Below are positions 9,762 through 17,593 of a stretch of 53,294 nucleotides of DNA, in pieces. The position numbers were made by a program, and so were the translations under genes. Each line of letters begins with the position of its first letter. Position 1 is the stretch's first letter. The stretch spans positions 1 through 53,294 of the forward strand of contig NZ_JPWA01000034.1 in the NCBI RefSeq assembly GCF_003326475.1. Direction: 5' to 3'. The notes under the pieces are model-generated. The model saw nothing but the letters and a program-made list of their open reading frames with translations. It was not told the DNA's origin and made no database searches. The stretch is from Thalassospira xianhensis MCCC 1A02616 (lineage in GTDB: Bacteria > Pseudomonadota > Alphaproteobacteria > Rhodospirillales > Thalassospiraceae).

Positions 9762-9839
9762 ATGTCCACCGCAACCCGCAGGCCTGATCCAACGGAATGG
9801 GCGCTTGAGCGCGGCTGCTGGGAATTGCCAGTAGTTTAA
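9762..9839 (+). CDS. Possible small ORF, 25 residues
   Basis: A short frame starting at an ATG preceded by GGGGGCAAGAG encodes a 25-residue peptide ending ERGCWELPVV, with two Trp and one Cys. It is 26 bases after the peptidase stop and is followed by a GGGAG/CTCCC hairpin (9843-9859) and a strong terminator. It resembles no family I recognise. It could be a leader peptide, a tiny operon-distal protein, or chance. Confidence 0.3.
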   Translation: MSTATRRPDPTEWALERGCWELPVV

Positions 9840-9877
9840 TGAGGGAGTCGAAACCTCCCGTCGGCTCCTGAATGATG

Positions 9878-9915
9878 AAAGCCGGAATAGCAGAATTGCT
9901 GTTCCGGCTTTCTTA
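9878..9915 (+). terminator. Terminator of the peptide-uptake operon
   Basis: AAAGCCGGAA (9878-9887) pairs with TTCCGGCTTT (9902-9911), with an inner AGCA/TGCT extension, followed by CTTA. It separates the operon from the TonB receptor promoter. Confidence 0.8.
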
Positions 9916-9948
9916 CGCCGGTGTGATTTTTGGGTGCAAAATTAAAAT

Positions 9949-9967
9949 GAGAAAGATTATCATTATG
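9949..9967 (+). promoter_or_regulatory. Fur box upstream of the TonB receptor
   Basis: GAGAAAGATTATCATTATG matches the classical 19-base Fur consensus GATAATGATAATCATTATC at 15 positions by eye. It lies about 70-90 bases before the chosen receptor start. Iron-repressed expression is expected; in some alphaproteobacteria Irr or RirA replace Fur in this role. Confidence 0.65.
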
Positions 9968-10035
9968 ATTTGCAATGATCGGGAGGGTTGTGTACGTTTC
10001 GGCGGTTTCTAAATTTCATTGCAGAGGGGGCTCTT

Positions 10036-12195
10036 GTGATTAAACCCGGTTTAACTTCGCTTTTTGCGATCAGTTGTTCTTTTTTGTTCGCGCATCAGGC
10101 TTTTGCGCAGACACAAACCGAGCAACAAAAAGTCGAAAGTGAAGAGTCGATTGAAGAGCAACAATCGGCAGATGAAACAACGACCGCACCGCTTGTCATT
10201 TCTTCCAGTCGAACCAATTCCGATGTGAAATCATCACCACAGAAGATCACGGTCATCACCAAAGAGGAAATTGAACAGCAGCTTGCAATTACGACGGATT
10301 CTTCCAAAGCGCTTGCCAATTTGCTTCCTGCCTACACGCCTGCACGCGAGAAACTGACCGGAAGTGGCGAAACCTTTCGCGGTCGTACGCCGCTTTTCAT
10401 GATTGACGGGGTACCTCAATCCAACCCGCTTCGTCCGACAGGGCGGTCAGCACATACAATTGATCTGGCGATGGTTGAGCGAATTGAGGTCATTCATGGT
10501 GCCAATGCCATCCATGGTCTGGGAGCCACAGGCGGCATCATCAACTATGTGACCAAGCGTCCAGAAGCCGGTAGCTTCAATCAGCATATGAATGTCCAGA
10601 CGACATTGCCGACGACCGGCATCAGTAACGAAACGGATAACTACAAGCTTGGTTATGGTTTCAATGGCGGCTTTGAGGATTTTGATTACCTTGTTTCCAC
10701 CACTATTGAAGATCAGGGGCTGTATCTTGACGCGAATGGCGATCCGGTCGGGGTGGATAACACGCAGGGGGATCTTATGGATTCCCGCACTTACGATTTC
10801 CTGAGCAAAGGAACCTACTGGATCGATGATGACCAGTCGATTGGCGCGGAATTCAACTATTTCCGTTCAGAAGGCAAACAGAACTATGTCAGTGTGACGG
10901 GGGATCGCGACAACGGTATTCCGACGACTTCTGAAAAAGGGACGCCGGTTGGCAAGGCACCGAGAAACCAAGTCTATACGACTAGCCTGGACTATGAGAA
11001 TAAAGACTTTCTGGATATGGACCTGAAAGTCCAAGCTTATTATCAGGATTTTGAAGGGCGGTTCGGCGCAACAACATCCAATAGTTTCAGAGACCCAGCG
11101 CTTGCACCTACCGGACTTGATCAGTCCCAGGCAGATTCGACCAAAGTGGGCAGCAAGGTAACTTTGGTTAAAGATGGCCTGCTTGATGATCGCCTGAAAT
11201 TGACAACAGGCTTCGATATTCTGAGCGATACCACCGACCAGAAACTGGTTCTGACGGATCGCAGTTGGGTCCCTGAAACAACCTATTTCAACTATGCGCC
11301 CTTCCTTCAGGCCGCGTTTGAGGTTCTCGACGGACTTACTTTCCATTCCGGTGTCCGATATGAAGTTGCGGAACTTGATGTTCCGACCTTCCAGACGGTT
11401 GCGGATGCCAATAGCGTAACCGTGGATGGCGGGACGCCGTCATTCGAGGAAACGCTTGTCAACTTTGGGATCACATATAGCCCGGTGGAGAGTGTTTCGC
11501 TGTTCGGGAATTATTCCGAAGGGTTTGGGATGCCCGATGTTGGCCGCGTTCTGCGTGGCATTAATGATCCGGGACAGGATGTTGATACATTCCTCAATCT
11601 GGAGCCGATTGTAACCGACAATATCGAAGTTGGCGTTCGCTACGATGACACGGTCTGGGATGCAGAATTCAGTGTTTATGAGTCAAACGCCGATCTCGGC
11701 TCACGACTTCAACAGGTGGGAGATGATTTCTTTGTCGAGCGGCAGAAAACCAGAATTCGGGGGCTCGAAGCTTCCGCTGGTTACTGGCTGAACAAGGAGA
11801 ATAAGGTTGGTATCGGCTATGCCTATAGCCAGGGTAAGTATGACAGCGATGAGAACGGAACGCTGGATGCCGAACTGGACGGTCTGAATGTGGCACCGAA
11901 CCGTTTGATTGCAACATGGGGCAGTACGTGGAGTGATAATTTCTCGACGTTCCTGCAAGTGCAGCACAACTTTTCCAAAAACTTCGACGATCCGGAAAAA
12001 GAGTTTTCCGGCTATACGATTACTGACCTTGCAGCCACCTACAAACTGCCCACGGGCAAGGTCAATATGGCTATAGAAAACCTCTTCAATGAAGACTACT
12101 TCACCTATTACTCGCAGAGTGCCTTGGTAAATCCAGATCGGTATTTCAAAGGCCGCGGGCGTACTGTCACAGTCGGTTATTCTGTAGATTTCTAG
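10036..12195 (+). CDS. TonB-dependent siderophore receptor
   Basis: A 719-residue outer-membrane receptor, probably for a citrate-based siderophore made by the facing operon. GTG 10036 is chosen because GAGGGG precedes it and a signal peptide follows (MIKPGLTSLFAISCSFLFAHQAFA, cut before QTQ); a TTG 48 bases upstream is also in frame. The plug domain contains FRGRTPLFMIDGVPQSNP and VERIEVIHGANAIHGLGATGGIINYVTKRP. The remainder is beta-barrel, ending in the usual aromatic residue (GYSVDF). There is no N-terminal signalling (STN) extension, so no sigma/anti-sigma pair is expected. Its position next to the achromobactin-type locus suggests it is the cognate receptor (Acr-like). Confidence 0.92.
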   Translation: MIKPGLTSLFAISCSFLFAHQAFAQTQTEQQKVESEESIEEQQSADETTTAPLVISSSRTNSDVKSSPQKITVITKEEIEQQLAITTDSSKALANLLPAYTPAREKLTGSGETFRGRTPLFMIDGVPQSNPLRPTGRSAHTIDLAMVERIEVIHGANAIHGLGATGGIINYVTKRPEAGSFNQHMNVQTTLPTTGISNETDNYKLGYGFNGGFEDFDYLVSTTIEDQGLYLDANGDPVGVDNTQGDLMDSRTYDFLSKGTYWIDDDQSIGAEFNYFRSEGKQNYVSVTGDRDNGIPTTSEKGTPVGKAPRNQVYTTSLDYENKDFLDMDLKVQAYYQDFEGRFGATTSNSFRDPALAPTGLDQSQADSTKVGSKVTLVKDGLLDDRLKLTTGFDILSDTTDQKLVLTDRSWVPETTYFNYAPFLQAAFEVLDGLTFHSGVRYEVAELDVPTFQTVADANSVTVDGGTPSFEETLVNFGITYSPVESVSLFGNYSEGFGMPDVGRVLRGINDPGQDVDTFLNLEPIVTDNIEVGVRYDDTVWDAEFSVYESNADLGSRLQQVGDDFFVERQKTRIRGLEASAGYWLNKENKVGIGYAYSQGKYDSDENGTLDAELDGLNVAPNRLIATWGSTWSDNFSTFLQVQHNFSKNFDDPEKEFSGYTITDLAATYKLPTGKVNMAIENLFNEDYFTYYSQSALVNPDRYFKGRGRTVTVGYSVDF

Positions 12196-12221
12196 GCTGT
12201 CTGATCGAAACAAAAGCGTTT

Positions 12222-12259
12222 GAAAATTCCCTGTGATTATCTGGTCACAGGGAATTTTC
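12222..12259. terminator. Bidirectional terminator between receptor and siderophore operon
   Basis: A 15-base perfect stem (12222-12236 with 12245-12259, GAAAATTCCCTGTGA) has an eight-base loop and A/T-rich feet on both sides. It lies between convergent genes and can serve both. Confidence 0.88.
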
Positions 12260-12273
12260 ACGGATACAGGTTT

Positions 12274-12897
12274 CTATTTGCGGCTTGCAGACAGTTTTGC
12301 GAGAAGTTCCAGCCGTTTTCGTTCATCCTGTTGCTGCTTCTCCAGAACAGGGTCAATCAGCCTTGCGGACTGATCCGGGGAGAGGATGAAAAGGCCGTCT
12401 TCATCGCCGATCACCATATCGCCCGGGTGAATTTCCTGACCGTCTATTACGGCAAGGGTGTTGATTTTTCCGCCCAAGTCACTTTTTTGCGTGGTGACAG
12501 AACTCTTGCCTTTGGCAAAAACCGGGAAAGCCATGTCTTGCAGAGCCCGGATATCCGTTACGCAGGCATCCGTTACAATACCGGCGACACCCTTGATCAT
12601 GGCGGCAATGGTACGCAGTTCCCCCCAGCAGGCATATTCCGCGTGGTCTGGCATCGAGATGACAAGGACGTCGCCGGGGCGACTATTGATTAATGCATGA
12701 TAGAGGGCGCTGCCGTCTGTCCCGTGCAAGGTTACCGTCACCACATGTCCAAGTAGCCTGCAGCATTGGGTTTGGGCTTTGATATTTCGAATATATCCTT
12801 CTGTGGTCAGGTGACCGATGGAGGATGTATCCACAGCGCGATACCGTTCAACAAGATCCTGAGGAATGTTCCGGCAAGACGGATTTAGTTCGAGCAT
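12274..12897 (-). CDS. RraA-like / HMG-aldolase-fold protein
   Basis: A 207-residue protein of the RraA/4-hydroxy-4-methyl-2-oxoglutarate aldolase family. Family motifs are present: ACWGELRTIAA (about 89-99), GVAGIVTDACVTDIRAL (about 103-119), FPVFAKG, and HPGDMVIGDEDGLF. In active aldolases an Arg-Asp pair follows the Gly-rich stretch; here it is Thr114-Asp115, so the catalytic Arg is missing. ATG 12897 (GGAAAG upstream) is preferred to a TTG 45 bases earlier. It is the last gene of the siderophore operon and overlaps the FhuF-like gene by 13 bases. Its role there is unknown: carbon supply for the 2-oxoglutarate moieties, or a non-catalytic RraA-type binding role, are guesses. Confidence 0.8.
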   Translation of the reverse strand: MLELNPSCRNIPQDLVERYRAVDTSSIGHLTTEGYIRNIKAQTQCCRLLGHVVTVTLHGTDGSALYHALINSRPGDVLVISMPDHAEYACWGELRTIAAMIKGVAGIVTDACVTDIRALQDMAFPVFAKGKSSVTTQKSDLGGKINTLAVIDGQEIHPGDMVIGDEDGLFILSPDQSARLIDPVLEKQQQDERKRLELLAKLSASRK

Positions 12898-13664
12898 TTG
12901 CTTTTCTTTCCGGGAGATAAAAGAAGGGGGCAGGTCGAGCAATACTCTTGCGGCGGGGTGAGATAATAATAGCAGCAGGTTCGGCGATAGCGGATTTCGC
13001 GTTCTCCGACGGCTGTCTTATCGAAATAGAAACGTTGGAGAGGATTGTCTTTGCAGCCAAAGAGGCTACCCGCTGCTTCGGTTGTGAGATAGGTGAAGTC
13101 TTCCCGAATTTGCCGAGCAGTGTCCATGTCACCGATGGACATAAGGCGACGTTCATAAAGAGAATAAACCCTCACAGCGGTATTTTCCCATAAAATGGAA
13201 AGGGTTACGCCGGAGGCTTCATGCAGGGCCTGCCACAGACGGGCGAGATTGGTGGAAAAAAGTCTGCGGCATACATCTTCTCGCCAGGTTTCTCTGGCCC
13301 CCGGGGGAGGCGGGGAGGCATCCAGATTGTAAAGATACATCGAAGACTGCCATCGCTTTGAATCGTGGCTGTAATCAATCACACAGTTTTCCAGAGACAA
13401 ATCCAGCCCGCGATTATAGAGGCTCATGGGATAGAGGGTCGCTGCCGTGGTGAGGAAGGCAATACGTTTGCTGAGCAGTGATGCGGTGATCTTGCGCGAC
13501 CGGGAGCCAAGCAAACGGCCTGCTTCGTTCAATATGTCGCGGCAGATATCCTTATCGAGTATCTCCGGCCCGGGCACCGAAAGCCCGGGTAGACCCGTGC
13601 TTGCCGATTTGAGGCCACATAAGGCGCGTAATTCTTCTGTCCACCGGTCGTCAAGGGCATGCAT
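12885..13664 (-). CDS. FhuF-like ferric siderophore reductase
   Basis: A 259-residue protein whose C-terminus has Cys230-Cys231, ten residues, Cys242, two residues, Cys245: the CC-x10-CxxC [2Fe-2S] signature of the FhuF/siderophore-iron reductase family. It would reduce and release iron from the imported ferric siderophore in the cytoplasm. ATG 13664 has a near-perfect ribosome site (CCGGAGGAATTCC). It overlaps the ATPase gene cbrD by 14 bases. The sequence before the Fe-S motif is variable in this family, so the call depends mainly on the cysteines and context. Confidence 0.85.
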   Translation of the reverse strand: MHALDDRWTEELRALCGLKSASTGLPGLSVPGPEILDKDICRDILNEAGRLLGSRSRKITASLLSKRIAFLTTAATLYPMSLYNRGLDLSLENCVIDYSHDSKRWQSSMYLYNLDASPPPPGARETWREDVCRRLFSTNLARLWQALHEASGVTLSILWENTAVRVYSLYERRLMSIGDMDTARQIREDFTYLTTEAAGSLFGCKDNPLQRFYFDKTAVGEREIRYRRTCCYYYLTPPQEYCSTCPLLLSPGKKSKCSN

Positions 13665-14466
13665 GGAATTCCTCCGGCCTTGACGTACTGCGTCCGTGGG
13701 GAATGCAGATCGGTGTACCATTGAGCGGGTCGAAAATGATCCGGCATTCGAGATCGAACACTGCACGGATCATGTCTTCTGTGACGATATCGCCCGGCTT
13801 GCCCTGATCATATATCCGGCCGTCTTTCAAAGTGACAAGATGATCGGCATAACGGCAAGCTAGATACAGATCGTGCAGGACCATAACAATGGTTTTGTTC
13901 GCATTCTTGTTCTGTTCGTGCAGCAGTTCCAGAATATCGATCTGATGGGAAAGATCGAGATAGGTCGTGGGTTCATCCAACAGAATGATATCGGTGTCTT
14001 GCGCCAGCGTTAGCGCGATCCATGCGCGTTGCTTTTGCCCCCCTGACAGTTTTTGCAACGGCCTGTGGCGCAGATCGGTCAGTTCTGTTGCTTCCAGGGC
14101 ACGTTCGACCATTTTTTCATCGGTGGCAGACCAGCCTTGGAACCAACTTTGATGCGGGTAACGCCCTTGTCGAACCAATTGATAAACTGTCATTTCTTCG
14201 GGGGCATCGGGACCCTGGGGAAGAATGGAAAGACGTTTGGCAATTTCAGAACCGGAAATCTGGGAAATCGTCTCGCCCGCAAGGAATATTTGTCCCGAGA
14301 CAGGTTTCAAAAGGCGGGCAAGAGCGCGCAGCAGCGTTGATTTTCCGCAACCGTTGCTGCCGATCAGGACCGTGATTTTGCCCGTTGGGATAGCAAGGTC
14401 GAGTTCCTTGATGACAATGTTCTTGTCATAACCAAGTGTAAGGGCGCGGCTTTCAAGCGATAACAT
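13651..14466 (-). CDS. cbrD: Siderophore ABC transporter ATP-binding protein (CbrD/FecE-like)
   Basis: A 271-residue ATPase of the iron-chelate uptake type. Walker A is GSNGCGKST, the signature LSGGQKQRAWIAL, Walker B DIILLDEPTTYLD, and the H-loop is VLHDLYLA. ATG 14466 is used since the protein then begins MLSLESRALTLGY as in homologues; the upstream open frame runs inside cbrC. With cbrA-C it forms the importer for the ferric siderophore. The symbol follows the achromobactin locus order. Confidence 0.9.
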   Translation of the reverse strand: MLSLESRALTLGYDKNIVIKELDLAIPTGKITVLIGSNGCGKSTLLRALARLLKPVSGQIFLAGETISQISGSEIAKRLSILPQGPDAPEEMTVYQLVRQGRYPHQSWFQGWSATDEKMVERALEATELTDLRHRPLQKLSGGQKQRAWIALTLAQDTDIILLDEPTTYLDLSHQIDILELLHEQNKNANKTIVMVLHDLYLACRYADHLVTLKDGRIYDQGKPGDIVTEDMIRAVFDLECRIIFDPLNGTPICIPHGRSTSRPEEFHACP

Positions 14467-14476
14467 AAGCGTCTCT

Positions 14477-15505
14477 CTATCTTTGGCGGTAGAGAAGGTA
14501 AATGAAAAATGGCGTGCCGATCGCGGAGACAAATATGCCTGCAGGCAAATCCAGCGAGCCGAACAGTGTGCGTCCTGCGGTATCTGCAATCAGGACCAGA
14601 AGGCCGCCGATGCAGGCCGTCGCGGGAATTTGCAAAGTGATGGTGTTCTTCACAAGTCGGCGTGCGATATGCGGGGCCAGCAGGCCGACAAATCCGATGG
14701 CACCGGCATATGCCACTGCGGCACTGGCCAGAATAACGCAGGCCCCGAGTGCGATCAGACGAACGATTTGTACCGGTATACCCAGGCTGGTGGCCACATC
14801 ATGGCCCAAGAGCAGGGTATTCAGTGTTCGCCCCAAAAAGATTAGCGGAGGTAAAGGCAGCAATACCCATGGAAGGATGTGACGGACATCAGTCCAATCC
14901 GCACCATAGACGCTGCCTGTCAACCAGATATAGGCAGAAAGGTTCGTCATTTCGGTGCTGAAAACCATTAGCAAAGTGGTCAGGGCACCGAAAGTGGCAG
15001 AAATGCCGATGCCGATCAGGATCAGCCTTGCCGGTTCTACGGTTCCGCTCCATGCCAGAAGGAAGATCGTAATGGCCGCAACCGCCGACCCGGCTGAGGC
15101 GATCAGCGGCATCCATGTCACACTGATAACGGGTGCCAGCCAACCGAAATAGATGACGACGGCAACCGAAGCACCGCCGGTGATGCCGATAATTTCGGGC
15201 GAGGCAAGCGGGTTGCGTACCAGGGTTTGCAGGATAAGACCTGAAACCCCAAGACCCGCCCCGACCAAAAGCGCCATAGCTATCCTGGGCAAACGCAGGC
15301 TTTGGATGATGAAGCCATGCGGGCTTTCATTGGCCCCGAACAATTCGTGAATGACGGTCAAGATCGGAATATCTTCCGGACCCGCTGCCGTGGCGACGAT
15401 GGCGATCAGGGCTGTAAACAGCATGATCAGAACAAGGACCGGCAAGGCGGTACGATCAGGATTGTCGGTCCTGTGTCTGCCAAGCGATGTGAAAACATTA
15501 TCCAT
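14477..15505 (-). CDS. cbrC: Siderophore ABC transporter permease (CbrC/FecD-like)
   Basis: A 342-residue FecCD-family permease with about nine to ten hydrophobic segments. Family motifs are RLPRIAMALLVGAGLGVSGLILQTLVRNPLASPEIIGITGGA near the start and FVGLLAPHIARRLV near the end. ATG 15505 overlaps the end of cbrB by eight bases and is preferred to a frame extension to 15550. It pairs with cbrB in the inner membrane. Confidence 0.92.
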   Translation of the reverse strand: MDNVFTSLGRHRTDNPDRTALPVLVLIMLFTALIAIVATAAGPEDIPILTVIHELFGANESPHGFIIQSLRLPRIAMALLVGAGLGVSGLILQTLVRNPLASPEIIGITGGASVAVVIYFGWLAPVISVTWMPLIASAGSAVAAITIFLLAWSGTVEPARLILIGIGISATFGALTTLLMVFSTEMTNLSAYIWLTGSVYGADWTDVRHILPWVLLPLPPLIFLGRTLNTLLLGHDVATSLGIPVQIVRLIALGACVILASAAVAYAGAIGFVGLLAPHIARRLVKNTITLQIPATACIGGLLVLIADTAGRTLFGSLDLPAGIFVSAIGTPFFIYLLYRQR

Positions 15506-16529
15506 AAGAGAAATTCCGCCGGGCAAGAATGACAAATAGCGGGGCACCAATAATGGCGGTCATTGCCCCGATCGGCAGTTCTTCAGGCATGATAATCTGA
15601 CGCGCGATAACATCGGAAATCAGCAGCAGGACCGCACCGGCAAGACCGCTTAGCGGGATGAGCCAGCGATGATCACTGCCTGTCGAAAGCCGAACGATGT
15701 GTGGGACAATCAAACCCAGAAAGGCGATGTTTCCGACAGCAGAAACTGCACTGCCGGCAAGCACGACGACCAGTACTGCAATCAGGGTTTTCAACAGAAA
15801 TGTATTCTGTCCCAGACCTTTGGCGATATCTTCTCCGGACATGAGAATGTTGATGTGCTGTCCGATGAGACAACTGACGGCAACAGCAGCCGAGATATAG
15901 GGCAGAACAGGCAGGAAGGCATCAAGCGTGCGTCCGGCAAGGGAGCCAGCCAACCAGAACAGAATACGGTCAAGGCCGTCCTGATTGATGACCAGAATGG
16001 CCTGAGTGAAAGAGATGAAAAGGGCTGTCAGGGCCGCACCACCCAAAACCAGCCTTGTCGGGGTCAATCCGCCATGCCCAAGACTGCCCAACATATAAAC
16101 GATGCTTCCGGCCAGGGTTGCGCCGGCCATACCTACCCATATCAGGCCATGTCCGGCGAAAGACGGAAACAGGGTGGAAATCAGAACAATCAGAAAGATC
16201 GCACCGCTATTGATGCCCAGAATGCTTGGCGATGCCATGGGGTTTCTGGTTACGGCCTGCATCAGAACGCCAGAAATCCCAAGTGCAGCACCAACAAAAC
16301 AGGCAATAACAGTACGCGGCAGTCGGCTGCTGATCACGATGACATGTTCGACGGAGTTTTCGTTAAACCGGACGAGCGCCGAAAGGGAATCCCCTAGCGA
16401 TACCGGATATTGTCCCATGGTCAGACTTACACTGAAAGACAGCACGAACATCAGCGTCAGCAACAAAAGAGCTTTGAATTCCTTACTCATGTCGCGTTTG
16501 TTTTCTTGATTGTCATATATTGTCTTCAC
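15498..16529 (-). CDS. cbrB: Siderophore ABC transporter permease (CbrB/FecC-like)
   Basis: A 343-residue FecCD-family permease. RLPRTVIACFVGAALGISGVLMQAVTRNPMASPSILGINSGA and FLGLIVPHIVRL are the family motifs. The start GTG at 16529 overlaps the cbrA stop as GTGA, a coupling arrangement; an ATG 39 bases further in (MSKEFKAL) is the alternative start. It works with cbrC and the ATPase cbrD. Confidence 0.92.
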   Translation of the reverse strand: MKTIYDNQENKRDMSKEFKALLLLTLMFVLSFSVSLTMGQYPVSLGDSLSALVRFNENSVEHVIVISSRLPRTVIACFVGAALGISGVLMQAVTRNPMASPSILGINSGAIFLIVLISTLFPSFAGHGLIWVGMAGATLAGSIVYMLGSLGHGGLTPTRLVLGGAALTALFISFTQAILVINQDGLDRILFWLAGSLAGRTLDAFLPVLPYISAAVAVSCLIGQHINILMSGEDIAKGLGQNTFLLKTLIAVLVVVLAGSAVSAVGNIAFLGLIVPHIVRLSTGSDHRWLIPLSGLAGAVLLLISDVIARQIIMPEELPIGAMTAIIGAPLFVILARRNFSYG

Positions 16530-17572
16530 TCTGTCAGGGGCTGCACATCGTAAATTCTGAAAAGATCATCAAGGATCATGTTTGCGCCAATGATCCCGCC
16601 AGAAAGGCTCCAGACGATTTCGTCAACCTTGTAAATCTGGCCTGAGCGACTGGCTTTCAGTGTTTTCCACAAGGGATGATTGCGCCAGTTATCATAATTC
16701 TCGTCCACTGCGGGGTTTTCGGAACGCAGGAAAACGAAGAATGTATCGGCATTCACCGTTGGCAGAGCTTCCTTGCTGATAAGTTTTTTGTAAATCCAGC
16801 CATTGGTATCGGCAAATGAGGAATGCTCAAATCCAAGTTCACTCAGGATCAAACCGGAGAAGCTGTTGCGAGACAAAAGGCGGAGATGATCCGCCCGGAA
16901 ATTGAGCAAGGAGACTTCGATCGGCCAGTCCATGTTGTCCCGTGATGACAGGACCTGACGGAAATGTTCTGTTCTGCGGTTCCAGTCAGCAAGAAGATCG
17001 TCTGCCGTTTGTTCCTGATTTAAGGCCAGCCCCATCAATTCAAGTGTCTGTTTGAAATCAAAGATTTCTTCCAGAAAAATGACAGGTGCGATGGCTGACA
17101 ATTGTTGATAGAGCGTTTCGTGGCGGAATTTCGAGGCGATAATCAGGTCGGGTTTGAGCGCGACAAGACGTTCCAGGTTCGGTTGGGTTTCCAGCCCGAC
17201 AATGTCGGTGTTCTTCAGCGCATCTCGGAGATAAGGATAAACGGGTTTGTTGACCCATGATTCAACGACGCCGACCGGAATAACCCCGAGTGCGACGGCC
17301 GTATCGGTTGCGCCCTGAAAAAGGGTGACGATCCTTTGGGGGGTGCCGGTTATCTTTGTTTCCCCCATGGAATGGTGGATGACGCGCGTTGTTTCAACGC
17401 TTTCCTGCTGTGCCAGAGCGGGTTGAAAAACAAGACAGCAGAAAACCGCCAAACCCGTCGCGATAAAAAGCGACGGGTTGGAGAAATACGTCTTTATCTT
17501 CCGGGGCTGCTTTGGCACTGCAAGACGGTAGATGGCGTTCCAGATGAAAGTAAATCCGGACAATTTGGTCAT
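16526..17572 (-). CDS. cbrA: Ferric siderophore-binding periplasmic protein (CbrA/FecB-like)
   Basis: A 348-residue iron-siderophore binding protein. A hydrophobic signal segment (FIATGLAVFCCLVFQPALAQ) sits unusually deep, after about 35 basic or mixed residues, so either the signal is long or translation starts later. Family stretches: PQRIVTLFQGATDTAVALGV, ERLVALKPDLIIA and VWSLSGGIIGANMILDDL. It starts 21 bases after the acsA stop. It would receive the ferric siderophore from the TonB receptor. Confidence 0.88.
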   Translation of the reverse strand: MTKLSGFTFIWNAIYRLAVPKQPRKIKTYFSNPSLFIATGLAVFCCLVFQPALAQQESVETTRVIHHSMGETKITGTPQRIVTLFQGATDTAVALGVIPVGVVESWVNKPVYPYLRDALKNTDIVGLETQPNLERLVALKPDLIIASKFRHETLYQQLSAIAPVIFLEEIFDFKQTLELMGLALNQEQTADDLLADWNRRTEHFRQVLSSRDNMDWPIEVSLLNFRADHLRLLSRNSFSGLILSELGFEHSSFADTNGWIYKKLISKEALPTVNADTFFVFLRSENPAVDENYDNWRNHPLWKTLKASRSGQIYKVDEIVWSLSGGIIGANMILDDLFRIYDVQPLTE

Positions 17573-17593
17573 AACCTCGTCTCTCGTTCTTTC

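Noticed and set aside
9830..9875. Possible riboswitch (cobalamin-like) before the TonB receptor
   Set aside because: No B12-box or adenosylcobalamin core motif was found; a Fur-like site explains the receptor's control better.
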